Assembly (NCBI RefSeq): GCF_000330505.1
Contig: NW_004191756.1
Coordinates: 124,001-188,000 of the forward strand
DNA: 64,000 nt
From: Entamoeba invadens IP1
Taxonomy: Eukaryota; Evosea; Mastigamoebida; Endamoebidae
Direction: 5' to 3'
The notes under the pieces were generated by a model, which was given only the letters and a program-made list of their open reading frames with translations, was not told the DNA's origin and made no database searches. This document shows positions 20,278 through 29,981 of this stretch, piece by piece; position 1 is the stretch's first letter, and every line of letters begins with the position of its first letter. The translations under genes and the position numbers were made by a program.

Positions 20278-21806
20278 ATGGTTTGTTAACGTTTATAGTT
20301 AAACAACACTTCTAATACACTAACGTGGAGCCACTTTTTGGGTCATCGAACAAAGCAACCATTGCTGAAATAATGATTGAGGACGACCAATTGAAGCCAA
20401 AAGTTTTTGTCGTTCGAAAGAATGAAAAAAAGGAATTGATTCAATTTGGTCCACAAGACTCAGTTAAAGGAAAAGTTCTTCTTCAAATGGGGAATTTGAA
20501 AAAGCCACTTTTGCACAACGGAATTCGCATTACGATGTGCTCTGTCTTTGGTTTGTTCAATGAACTATATACTCTAGTAAATTTATTATTAAACAACTTA
20601 ATATTTGAATTAAGGAATTAACTGTAAGAGTGTCAAAACAACTCGAAACCAGTAACATTATTTGAGACTGCGGTTGACCTCTGTGGCCCAGGCGTCATGA
20701 GTTCTGAGAAAGCGATGTACTCATTTGAGTTTTCGCCTATAACACACTACGAATCTTATAATGGTGCATATGTAAGATTGAGGTATTTACTGCGAGTGGT
20801 GATACTGGCTAAAAGCCCGATATTTCCCGTTGAATATGAGTTTGCCGTCTCTCTGCCACAACCGAAGGACGACTCAATATACAAACACCTTCCCGTTAAT
20901 ACCCAAGTTGGGATAGAAAAGATCATTCAAATGGAAATGAAGTTGGAAACGAATACATACGCGTTAGAAGACGTTGTGATGGGGTGTTTGTATTTGCGCG
21001 TTCTACGCGTGAATGTATCGAAAGTGTCTGTCGACTTAATTCGAAAAGAATTTGTGGGAAGACCTCCAGTTGAGAAGAATGTCACTGTACTTAAAACACT
21101 TGAATTGGCCGATGGACAACTGGTGAAAGGAGATACCGTGCCCGTCAGAATATTTTTGAATCGAATTAAGGAATTGACACCGACACTAAGTAACGTGGCT
21201 GACACCTTTTCAGTGAACTATTACTTATCATTTGTATTTGAAGATGAAGAAGGACTCAAATATAATGCTTTAGTAGAAATCATTTTAATTCGAGGAGAGA
21301 AGAATAAAAAGGACGTGAGAATTACACCACCCATTAATTTAATCAAACTGGATGATATGAGGGGGGCTGAGGAGTTCTTTTTGGACAATAAAACTGAACA
21401 AGAAGAAGACGAGGAAAAAAGAACGGCAATAAAAAACGAGAACGAAATAGTCAAAGTGCAAAAAGAAGAGGTGGGACTCGAAGAAGGACAGACGAAGGAA
21501 GAACATACAGAACAAAATATGTCACAATCGAAAGAAAAAGAGGAACCAAAAATAGAAGAAAAAGGTGAATCAAAAGTCGAGTCCACAGAAACAATTCAGG
21601 AAGATAATGAAGAGAAATTGGAAGAGGCTTATCACTCAAATGACGAGATGCCGACATTTGGCGACGACGCAAAAAGTGATGACGAAGACACACATCAAAA
21701 TACAACAATAAAAGAAACGGAGAATAAACCAATTAAAGAAGAAACAGAAGAAAACATAGCAGACAAAGAAAGTCATGGAAACAACATCGACGACTTCATA
21801 TCATAA
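20278..21806 (+). CDS. VPS26: Retromer subunit VPS26 with acidic C-terminal tail (3 exons)
   Basis: Arrestin-fold subunit of the retromer that sorts cargo from endosomes. Proposed exons: 20278-20280 (ATG only), 20331-20550 and 20629-21806, giving 466 aa. Intron 2 (20551-20628, GTTTGT...TAAG, phase 1) is well supported, because it joins ITMCSVFE to CQNNSKPVTLFE in line with VPS26 homologues. Intron 1 (50 nt) is less sure: the body of exon 2 lacks an ATG, and splicing at GTGGAG would give the VPS26-like start MPLFGSS. Motifs include YESYNGAYVRLRYLLRV and GDTVPVRIFL. After about residue 310 an acidic Glu/Lys/Asp-rich, probably disordered tail of about 150 residues follows; animal VPS26 lacks this. 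Confidence 0.88.
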
Positions 21807-22140
21807 ACTACTTGTTGGGCTTTTTATTACCATTTAGTATAATAATTTTTAATATAAGAATTAATAATTGTTGAGATTATTAAAAACATTAATACTTGAC
21901 CTATATAAATATAGTTAAACAATCAATTAAATTTATTTTGAAATAAATATAGAACATAAGTATAAAATAATTATTATTATATTAAAGAAATGTCATTTCT
22001 TGAAAGATTACAACTCTTTTAATTAAATTTACTATACCTTTTTAATAATCAAGTAAAACATTGAATGAAAGATTAATTACAAGAAACTATATTTTAATTA
22101 TATTTACAATGAATAGATTTCGAGATGTTCTACAAAATCA
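21807..22140. other. AT-rich intergenic region
   Basis: Spacer between VPS26 and the lysozyme-like gene; nothing further seen. Confidence 0.5.
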
Positions 22141-22776
22141 ATGTTGCTTTTTGCTTGTTTATTGTCACTCTCAACAGCACTGTTAGGCACTGATACCACT
22201 TATGTCTTGCCTACTTCAGGAATTGCATGCTTGAAAAACATGTCGAGTGATTTCATTATCTTCCTTGCCTCGGACTCGAACACGGGGAAGTTTTACTCGA
22301 GCGTTGCGTCTACCGTCAAAAATGCGTGGTCCATTGGCTTTGAGAAGGCACAAGTTGATCTTTTATTTACGCCGTGTGTTACTTGTGGAAATCCAGAAAC
22401 TCAAATTGTCGAGTTTTATGGGAACGTCACTTCTAATAAATTGAAACCGAATTGCATCTGGTTGAACGTCATTGACGGATGGTATTCGGATATCCCAGAC
22501 AGACAAGGTTTCTTCGAAAAGATGATCGCACAAGCTACTAAGTCTAAAATGACGTTTGGTATCTTCACCTCGAAAAAATATTGGGAAGGCGTCTTCGGTG
22601 ATACTTATGAATGCCCTAACGCAAGAACAACACCACTCTTCTATTACAATTCTGATAACAATCCAAGTTTCAGCGATTTCAGGAGATTCGGAGGGTGGGC
22701 TAAACCTACCGCAAAAAGATACTCCCCTAATAACTACGTCTGCAACACTAAGGCAAATTACGACTACAAAGAATAA
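22141..22776 (+). CDS. GH25 lysozyme-like protein, probable inactive paralogue
   Basis: A 211-aa secreted protein with a signal peptide (MLLFACLLSLSTALL) and clear similarity along its length to the GH25 lysozyme encoded at 41778-42410: shared segments include PC.(S/T)CGNPE.Q(I/V)VEF, (D/G)FFE(K/R)M and FGGW. The strand that carries the active-site DxE in GH25 (YDIEG in the paralogue) reads LNVIDGW here, so the Asp is Asn and the Glu is Ile. The N-terminal GVDVSQ is GTDTTY, which keeps the Asp. The protein may bind glycan without cleaving it, or use a shifted acid; both are inference. Cys pairs appear retained. The start is chosen for the signal peptide. Confidence 0.85.
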   Translation: MLLFACLLSLSTALLGTDTTYVLPTSGIACLKNMSSDFIIFLASDSNTGKFYSSVASTVKNAWSIGFEKAQVDLLFTPCVTCGNPETQIVEFYGNVTSNKLKPNCIWLNVIDGWYSDIPDRQGFFEKMIAQATKSKMTFGIFTSKKYWEGVFGDTYECPNARTTPLFYYNSDNNPSFSDFRRFGGWAKPTAKRYSPNNYVCNTKANYDYKE

Positions 22777-22880
22777 TTAAGTATTCGGTTACGTTCTCTA
22801 TTTATAGAAAGTATTAGTTGATTATACTATTTGTTATTACAGTTTTATTTAAAGTATAATTAATAATTTTTTTAGTTTTT

Positions 22881-22912
22881 AAATACCACTTCAACTCATT
22901 TTAGTGGTATTT
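22881..22912. repeat. Hairpin 1 (10-bp stem, 12-nt loop)
   Basis: AAATACCACT pairs with AGTGGTATTT. It lies about 105 bp after the lysozyme-like stop codon and directly abuts a second hairpin. Confidence 0.7.
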
Positions 22913-22948
22913 AGAAAAACTATCACAATTCTATGTGATAGTTTTTCT
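22913..22948. repeat. Hairpin 2 (14-bp stem, 8-nt loop)
   Basis: AGAAAAACTATCAC pairs perfectly with GTGATAGTTTTTCT. Its function is unknown; it could be an RNA 3'-end structure or a remnant of a mobile element. Confidence 0.7.
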
Positions 22949-23476
22949 ATAAATTATTAATAAAGTACTAATAATTAAATCAAATTATTTATTACTAAAA
23001 ATAATTAAAATGTTTTTTTCCAAAAAATTGAGTCAAAAATCTGCAACTTTTTTTCAACTATTTTTTCAATGAACTTAAAAATCAAACTTTCATATTGAAC
23101 TATCAATTCATTTATTTTAAATTACTTTTTCAATAATCGAAAACAAATTCTAAAATATAATTTATAATACTAATAATCAATAGTATCAAAACCAGATACA
23201 AATGAATAATTAATATTTCCACAACAATCTTATTTTTGAAAAACAAAGAATTGTTTCTCTATTTTAGATAATAACCACAAACAATATATTATAGTATTTA
23301 AATTATAACAAACTTGTTTTTTTCTATTATTTAAAAGTTATAAAAAACTATACTTAAGAAAATAGAATTGCCATAAATGGAATCGATTTTGGTTTAGGTC
23401 ATTTGAATTAAAAATATAGTAATTGCCCAATTTTCTTTGTACTTCAGATTTTGAAAAGGGGAAAATCTTGTGTCCC

Positions 23477-23509
23477 TATATAAACCTAAACTTGAATAGC
23501 ATTCCAAAC
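23477..23509 (+). promoter_or_regulatory. TATA-like box and initiator
   Basis: TATATAAACC at 23477-23486 and ATTCCAAAC immediately before the ATG at 23510 resemble Entamoeba core promoter spacing. This supports the chosen start. Confidence 0.5.
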
Positions 23510-24302
23510 ATGTCAAGCTTTGCTCTCTTCATCACTTCGCTGTTACTTGTGAATTTATGTCTACTCATTGCGACGTTACTTTCCAAGAATGGTATTGTGA
23601 CCAGTTACACCTCTCGTAAAATAGTTCACATTTCACTTGGGACATGTCAATTGCTTTTATGGGGGTATTACCCCGATGAACCAAGTGCACGTGTCTGGGG
23701 ATCGATGTGTTGTTTATTGTATCTCTTTGTGTTCTTAGTCTTTGGTCTTGGCTTGGTCCAAGGCAAGATGGCAGACTTTTTAATAGCAACGGTGTGCAGA
23801 CATGGGGATTGTCATGAGATGTTATATGGCCCTTTGAACTATTGCATAACAATGACTTTCCTTTCCCTAGTCTTTTGGAAAAACAATCCAGCTTCTGTAA
23901 TAGGTATGTTTCTGTATTATATAAATACTTTTATATACTATATCTTATACTATATAATACTATATTATATAGTATTTATAGAGAATAGAATAACACTAAT
24001 ATTTAGGTTGCAGTTTGATGCTGTGGGGAGACGGATTGGCTGAAGTGATTGGCAAAAAGTTTGGCAAGACAGAAATCAAGAATTGTTGGGGCAAGACTAA
24101 AACACTTGAAGGAGCTATTGCCGTCTGGATATTTGGAGCTCTTGGAGCAATGGGGATGTGCTATGTTATATTTGGGAATGCGTATGTCGTGATGTCGATC
24201 ATATTAGGAGCTGTTGGTGCTATTGTGGAATTCATTTCGTACCCCAATTATGACAATGTCTTCATTCCTCTTTCTGCAGTGGTGTTCGGATACTTGTTCT
24301 AA
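23510..24302 (+). CDS. CTP-dependent lipid kinase relative (dolichol/phytol kinase family), 2 exons
   Basis: A 229-aa polytopic membrane protein made from 23510-23903 and 24007-24302. The 103-nt intron starts GTATGT and ends TTTAG, phase 1, joining NNPASVIG to CSLMLWGDGLAE. The GDGLAEVIGKKFGK block followed by TLEGAIAVW is the signature of the phytol kinase / dolichol kinase / CDP-diacylglycerol synthase-like superfamily, in which Asp binds metal and CTP. RKIVHISLG near the N-terminus fits the same family (cf. RK.vH...G). Six or seven hydrophobic segments are visible. The likely role is phosphorylation of a polyprenol or related lipid in the ER; the substrate cannot be told from sequence. Confidence 0.82.
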
Positions 24303-24434
24303 TTAATTCAAATTTTCATATTAATTAATTATAATATATTAGAAGTTATATTATATATATCATAGAATAGATATATAATAGATATATTTTATTATGATTA
24401 ATATATCTATTTAGGGTTTAATTAATACATTCAA

Positions 24435-24737
24435 ATGACTGAATTGGAGAAGAAGGAGTTGTACATTCAAGTTTTAAAAGAAGAATACGACAGCCGACTT
24501 CGCTTTTACAAAACACAATTGGATGCTGCTAATGACAAAATTCAACATTTAGAACACCCCGTTGTATTTAAAGACATCAAACGTGATTTGTTAGGCTCAA
24601 AAGCTTTTTGTGACCTTCTTGCATTGAACGGGTTAAAGTTTGAAGATGTTGAAAATTACAAATTGACCAATGAAAGTGTCGATTTGAAAGAACTTAGAGA
24701 ACAACTGAAAGCCCGTGGGATCACATCAGAGATATAA
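24435..24737 (+). CDS. Small coiled-coil hypothetical protein
   Basis: A 100-aa protein starting MTELEKKELYIQ. An initiator-like ATACATTCAA directly precedes the ATG. Residues 1-40 are a predicted coiled coil. The rest has an amphipathic pattern (FCDLLALNGLKFEDVENY) and ends LREQLKARGITSEI. I do not recognise the family. Its length, good codon use and promoter-like leader argue that it is real. It is followed 58 bp later by the convergent 3' end of the next gene. Confidence 0.65.
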   Translation: MTELEKKELYIQVLKEEYDSRLRFYKTQLDAANDKIQHLEHPVVFKDIKRDLLGSKAFCDLLALNGLKFEDVENYKLTNESVDLKELREQLKARGITSEI

Positions 24738-24795
24738 TTGTACTGCTTCTATTTCTATTTGTTCGACTTGATTGATGGAAACAATATTATTCAAT

Positions 24796-26315
24796 TCAAT
24801 CAAGATGGATGTCCCCAACCCACCCATTACTCTGTAAAAATTCTTGAAGTGCATTAACGAGGACGACTATGTCATTTTGTGTTGTAGCATACCCGAGTGA
24901 CACTCGCACTGCACCCGCCTCCTTATTCCCAATGACTATATCCAAACATGACTCAGGGTCAAGTCCATCCGTTTGTATCCCCGTCATATGACTCATATAA
25001 TCTTGTATATCAATGCCAACGGCAGACAGACATGATCCTGGGTTACACATACACCCTGTCCGCACATTGATCTTCTTTTCTCGAAGAAACGCATTTAATT
25101 TGGCTGTTGGGTACATCTCCCCCTTCTCATTGAAGACATTGAAAGTGACAGTCGGGCCTTGCAGTTTCGTAGTAAAGAAATTTCCGTAGATCTCAAACAC
25201 GTTTTTCCCATTTTGGTGTTTGGTTGAGTGAAGGGTATGAGCTAGTCGTGTTGCTAACACAGTTGTTGTCTTCTGGATGTTTGTCACGCCTATTTTGGCA
25301 ATCATTTCAAAGCCAAATTGAAGCGCGACGATTGTCTGTATCGACAATGAGCCTGCTTCAAGCTTTGGTGCTTTACTATAAAATATTTTGTAGTCTGTTT
25401 GTGGTAAAGAGGAATAGACGGTTCCGCCTCCAAAGTAAATTGGACTAAGTTTGGTGATGACGTCTTTCCTCACTAATAACGCGCCAATGCCTGTTGGAAA
25501 TCCAAAGATTTTGTAGAAGGATAACGTCACAAAAGATGGGGTGTGTTGTGTTAAATTGAGTGGAGAATGACTGACATATGCAGCAGCGTCTAAGACACAA
25601 TTCCAATTGGCATGACGCTCTATCTGATCAATCCACTCAAGTGGGTATTGCTCACCATCAAAATTGTTCTCCGCAGGATACGCAAAAAGTGTCTGTGTGT
25701 TCGTCTTCACCTTGGTCTCGATGTCATCAAAGGTGGAATATGACTGGAACGATGCTCCACGAAGTTTGGCAAATTCACGAATACCTAAGACGGAATTGTG
25801 ATTCTGCTCAGTGAAGATAAAACTACTTGAATTCGTAAAGGGATATGATTCCCCTATTAAACGAAGTGCAGCAGTACATCCACTTGTAAATACAACTTCA
25901 TAATTCGACGCACTGAAAAAGTCTAAAACTAGTTTGCGTGCTTTTCTTAGCTCCTCGGCACTTCGAAGGCCACACACATTTGGAGAGTCTGATAGTTATT
26001 TTATTAATTAATATATTATAATAGTATTATAATATATATTCCTCTAACATATCATATTTAACGAAACAAACGAGTGTTACAGTAAAAATGATTTTTTAAA
26101 AGATTTGAAAATTTGTCGATTTGCTCGTTTTTATAGACAGCAGCCCCTGCATAATCAAGATAGATCTCTTTATTTTCGGTTTGTGGAATATCAAAATGAG
26201 GCTTTTCCTGTGTTAAAATTGAGCGAAAGAGTGAAATTAAACAAAACGATGCAAAGATCGCGATGGTCACAATCACAATTTTGTTCAGATCTTTTCTTTG
26301 TACATTTTGATTCAT
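24796..26315 (-). CDS. Membrane-anchored Moco-sulfurase-like class V aminotransferase (2 exons)
   Basis: A PLP-dependent NifS-like protein of 478 aa: exon 1 is 26315-26072, exon 2 is 25988-24796, with an 83-nt intron (GTTTGT...ATCAG, phase 1). An N-terminal transmembrane anchor (IVIVTIAIFASFCLISLF, about residues 13-30) precedes the catalytic domain. The order of motifs matches molybdenum-cofactor sulfurase N-domains: IYLDYAGAAVY, then FYCNTHSPN at the splice junction, VVFTSGCTAAL, LDAAAYVSH, the PLP-lysine block LSFYKIFGFPTGIGAL and VRTGCMCNPGSC with the likely persulfide Cys. The C-terminal MOSC domain of full-length sulfurases is absent. The substrate is unknown. The gene is divergent from the PTAR1-like gene with only 80 bp between their start codons. 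Confidence 0.88.
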
Positions 26316-26395
26316 TATTTTTGGTTTTTAAAGTTTCAAGAAAAAATCTCCAAAAATTTTTTTTGATTTGAACAATTGAACTTCAAAAAAATCAA
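26316..26395. promoter_or_regulatory. Compact bidirectional promoter region
   Basis: Only 80 bp separate the ATG at 26315 (-) from the ATG at 26396 (+). The stretch is A/T-rich with A- and T-tracts and must hold both transcription starts, or overlapping ones. Confidence 0.5.
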
Positions 26396-27427
26396 ATGCA
26401 ACAAAACGAGATTTGTGACGAAATAGACAAAATCTCGTCATTTATATATCCATGGGATTTTGTCGATATTGGCGTCTTACAATTTACAAAAGACGAAGTT
26501 CCTGAACAAAACAAAAGCGAAATAGAAAACAACTTTTTTTATGTGAAAGAACAGCATTTTGGAATGTACTTTTCGACTCAAAAAGTGGTTTATGATTATT
26601 GTCTAAAAAACATTTCAAATAACAAAATTTTATATTCAACCATTTTGTTAATGATAAATGCCGATTGTTCTGTCGCTTGGACAACACGATTTTCGCTTAA
26701 TCTTGACAAAGAAAGTGAATTCAAATTTACGGAGTGTCTCACTCGAATATTCAACAAAGGATTTTTAATATATTATTATAGAGAACATCTCCTAGGAAAT
26801 TTGGCGTTGGATGAAAAACATTTTTTGAGTGAAGTACAGACAACAACAAATGTTATTGCGAGGTACCCAAGAGGTTATCACTTGTACAAACATCTTCTGT
26901 GGGTCGTCGATCACTCCAAATGGTTACAACATGAAAGTCTTTTGAAATGGTCTGAAAACGTTGTTTTAACAGACCCAACCGACTACACTGCATTTTCCTT
27001 GCGGAGATACATCTTCGAAAAAGGCAGTGGCGTTACTATAATGAATGGTAATTATATCAATGAAAATAGAATTTGTCCTGACCCTCAATTAAGGCAACTC
27101 CAAATAGAGTTCGTGTGGTGCCTAACTATTGTACACTGCATACCAGGAAAGGAGGCTGTTTGGTTGTATACATTTTGCGTTGCTTCACTTCTTGATGTTA
27201 TTAATCAAAAACGAAGCGGGCTTTTCGACTTCAAAAAGTACTTCGACTCGATGTACGAAAAACACCACAAACTGACGGTTTCTAGGACAATCACTGGAGA
27301 ATTGTATTACAGCGAAATCCCTTTTAGTGCAATCGAAACTTTGACACAATTTATCAGAGAAGAATTGCATAACCAAACCAACGAAATTCCCGCACGTATG
27401 GTTGTGAAAAGACTCCACATAAATTGA
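26396..27427 (+). CDS. Protein prenyltransferase alpha-repeat protein (PTAR1-like)
   Basis: A 343-aa helical protein with PPTA-type repeats. One is NADCSVAWTTRFSLNLD (about residue 88), another is YPRGYHLYKHLLWVVDHSKW (about 160), and DPTDYTAFSLRRYIFEKG (about 195) keeps the Asp-Tyr-x-Ala-Phe-x-x-Arg-Arg pattern. The repeats match alpha-subunits of protein prenyltransferases most like PTAR1, the partner of the Rab GGTase beta subunit in GGTase-III, rather than FNTA or RABGGTA. The Trp of the canonical NYxxWxxR motif is partly replaced. Role in prenylating SNARE or Rab proteins is family-based inference. Single exon. Confidence 0.65.
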   Translation: MQQNEICDEIDKISSFIYPWDFVDIGVLQFTKDEVPEQNKSEIENNFFYVKEQHFGMYFSTQKVVYDYCLKNISNNKILYSTILLMINADCSVAWTTRFSLNLDKESEFKFTECLTRIFNKGFLIYYYREHLLGNLALDEKHFLSEVQTTTNVIARYPRGYHLYKHLLWVVDHSKWLQHESLLKWSENVVLTDPTDYTAFSLRRYIFEKGSGVTIMNGNYINENRICPDPQLRQLQIEFVWCLTIVHCIPGKEAVWLYTFCVASLLDVINQKRSGLFDFKKYFDSMYEKHHKLTVSRTITGELYYSEIPFSAIETLTQFIREELHNQTNEIPARMVVKRLHIN

Positions 27428-27579
27428 ATTGATGACATTTGTCACTCAAGACAAATTTTATATTTCTGGTTATTTTAATAAACCTACTACTATTCTTTTA
27501 ACAACTATATAGTAATAACAACATTATTATAAAATACTAGTTCCATTTAAACTCGAATAAAAGTACTTTTTAACACCAA

Positions 27580-28290
27580 ATGGCTGAGCGTCGTGTCTCC
27601 AAAGAAATCCAAGACTTTTGCAACCTTCTTGTAGGAACCTGGAAATTGAATCAGCGCGTTTTTGGCTTTGAGAAAAACTTTCCCGAGAAGAATGCAAAGA
27701 ACTTAGTGATAGATGTTTGTTATTACACATACAAGTGACTCACTCACCAGAAGATTGCGAGCGATGATGTGCTAACAAACGAATGTCACAGATTTTATCG
27801 TTGGACTACAACAAACGACGTCGAGATGCCCGAGAAGAACGTAACATACCCGACGATGGTAATGGAAGTGTACGCGAGGAGCGAAGCCGAGGAGTATGAC
27901 TTCGCCTTCCATTCAGATGGTTTGTTTTACTATAATTTTACTATTAAAAAAGCACTTGAGCTGACCCACAGATTTCATAGAAAATGGCTCGGGGTCAATC
28001 ACCGGAAAGTGGATGAAAATCCTTCTCGACTACAACAGAAAGGACGAGCACACCACAAAGATCCTCCACTACAAGCTTGAAGACAAAAACAGTTTGTCGT
28101 TGGTATTCTATTTTATTCTAGTTGTTTTATTATATTTTATAGTATGTTTCAATGGGAATGGTATTGACCCCTAGCCATCCTCTACACGGGCCTTTGTATT
28201 GACAATAGTGCACGCAACTCCATCATCGAGCAAGGTGTGATGCATCGTATATATCTCAACGAGAACATTGAGCTTCTCAAGACGAAATAA
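27580..28290 (+). CDS. Four-exon hypothetical protein, possibly lipocalin-like
   Basis: Open frames in this interval are all short, but joining 27580-27714, 27751-27919, 27972-28091 and 28175-28290 gives one 179-aa protein, MAERRVSKEIQD... to ...NIELLKTK. All three introns start GTTTGT and end in AG; lengths are 36, 52 and 83 nt with phases 0, 1, 1. Each join removes an in-frame stop. The 36-nt intron is unusually small. The N-terminal NLLVGTWKLN followed by alternating beta-prone segments (MVMEVYARS, GSITGKWMKILLDYN, HTTKILHYKLE, ILYTGLCID) resembles a small beta-barrel such as lipocalin, only as a weak suggestion. No named family is recognised. Confidence 0.7.
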
Positions 28291-28381
28291 GACATTCTCT
28301 CATATATTCCTTTATAGTTTTGTTACTAGTATTTTACTATAATTGAATAGTAACCAACCAATTGAATCGACTGAATTATGT

Positions 28382-29296
28382 CTACACGAAGAACGCTGGG
28401 GTAGTTCTGGGTGGGACTGGCTTCTCCGACTCAGGCACTGCGTCGAAGATAGGGAACTCGCGTTTCAAGTCGGTGCCGACTTTCATGATACAAGCGACGT
28501 TTCCGCATCTTCCGCAGTAATTTGGCGCGGACCAGACAGTCACCATTTTGTCGTTGAATTGGTATTTATACCCTTCTTGAACGATTTGATGGGCTCTCGC
28601 GATGAGTTCCAAGTTATTAATTTGGCAGAACTCCAACACTGGTTTTGCCCCAAAGATGTAGCCAGCGCCTCTCATAGAAGGTTTCATATCATCGATTGAG
28701 TCATCGGGGTCGGACCACATCAAGTCACAGAATGCACCTTCATGAGGGATCTCTTGGTTACGCTTAACGATGACTCTGATATGATCGACGGTCCTAATTT
28801 CCGGGGAGAGACCGCCGTGAACACAAAAGATCTTTCCGTCGATGAGCGCGGCGATATTTAAATAGTCGAAGACTTCAGTGCACCATCTCCATGAATTTGC
28901 GGTGCCATATTTTTTAACGCATTCCTCATAAAAGCCATAGACTTGCGTAACTTGTCGACTCTCGTGGTTCCCACGCATCAAGGAGATACGTGTTGGATAC
29001 ATCACTTTGTATAACATCAACAATGAAAACACTTCAATCGCTTGGCTTCCTCTGTCGACGTAATCACCTAAGAAGATGTAACTCTTCTCGGGAAGATCCC
29101 CACCAATCGAGAAGAGTTTCAACAAGTCATAAAACTGACCATGGATATCACCACAGACTATGACCGGTGTCGAGATCGGTTGTACATTCGACTCTTCAAT
29201 TAAAATAGACTTAACGGCGTTGCAAAGCCTTTTGAAGTCGTTCTCGGGAAGGATGTTCCCCGACTTAATAATTTCTAAGCATTTTTGATAATCCAT
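28382..29296 (-). CDS. Serine/threonine phosphatase PP6-type catalytic subunit
   Basis: A 304-aa PPP-family enzyme, the standard length of PP2A/PP4/PP6 catalytic subunits. All metal and phosphate ligands are visible: [41 protein letters not shown]. Diagnostic PP6 features are [10 protein letters not shown] near the N-terminus, EESNVQP, and the C-terminal [18 protein letters not shown] (PP6 ends VPDSE..IPPRTTTPYFL). The final residue is Val rather than the methylated Leu of most PP2A-like enzymes. PP6 acts with SAPS-domain subunits in cell-cycle and trafficking control elsewhere. No intron is needed. Confidence 0.93.
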   Translation of the reverse strand: MDYQKCLEIIKSGNILPENDFKRLCNAVKSILIEESNVQPISTPVIVCGDIHGQFYDLLKLFSIGGDLPEKSYIFLGDYVDRGSQAIEVFSLLMLYKVMYPTRISLMRGNHESRQVTQVYGFYEECVKKYGTANSWRWCTEVFDYLNIAALIDGKIFCVHGGLSPEIRTVDHIRVIVKRNQEIPHEGAFCDLMWSDPDDSIDDMKPSMRGAGYIFGAKPVLEFCQINNLELIARAHQIVQEGYKYQFNDKMVTVWSAPNYCGRCGNVACIMKVGTDLKREFPIFDAVPESEKPVPPRTTPAFFV

Positions 29297-29981
29297 TCCG
29301 TGTGTGCTTTTTGAGATGAGACCTCTTTTTTAGTGAAAGGGTTTTTTGTCTTTTTTCATCATTTTTCTCGTCATCTTGCGCCTATTTGTCCGGAACAATC
29401 AGGATCTCTCTTTCGGAATTGTTCTTGTTTTCTCCTCTGAAATAAAACTATTTGAGGTTTTTATAACTGAAATGTCCAGTTTTCTAAGTTCAGTGAATTG
29501 TTGGTGGAACGAGCATAATAGTGGCGTGATTCGGCGATGTTTCCCGATTATGTATGCGTTTTTTTACTGATAAAAAACACTCGGCATTTTCAACAGAAAA
29601 AAACAATTGTTTTATGGTCAAGATTAAAAAGTATTATTACTATAAATTATAATTTATTATATTAAATCAAATAACCATTTGATTTTTTTGGAACAATTAG
29701 GGTTTCCAATTTCGCGATTTGTCAAAAGAAACAGAATGAAATGCCCAGAATTGAAAAAAGTATTTTGAAGACGTAATAACAATAATATATATAGTAAAAG
29801 TACTATATTTAATTAATTATTACAATGTCATCGAACCCCATAATTGCAAATTATTTTTGGACCTGTGTTGATTTTGATATCCTTCAAACTTTTTTAAACG
29901 AATAACATTTTTTATCTTATAATAAAGTGTTATTGATATTAAAAACTATAATAATACTACATAGAACTATATAAGCAAACG
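29297..29981. other. AT-rich divergent intergenic region
   Basis: About 690 bp between the divergent PP6 and hydrolase genes; no supported gene. A 74-codon + frame at 29346 is low complexity. Confidence 0.5.

Larger units (their letters stand above)
22777..23509. other. AT-rich intergenic region with tandem hairpins
   Basis: About 730 bp between two + strand genes. Two adjacent perfect hairpins (22881-22912 and 22913-22948) are its only obvious structure. Confidence 0.5.
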
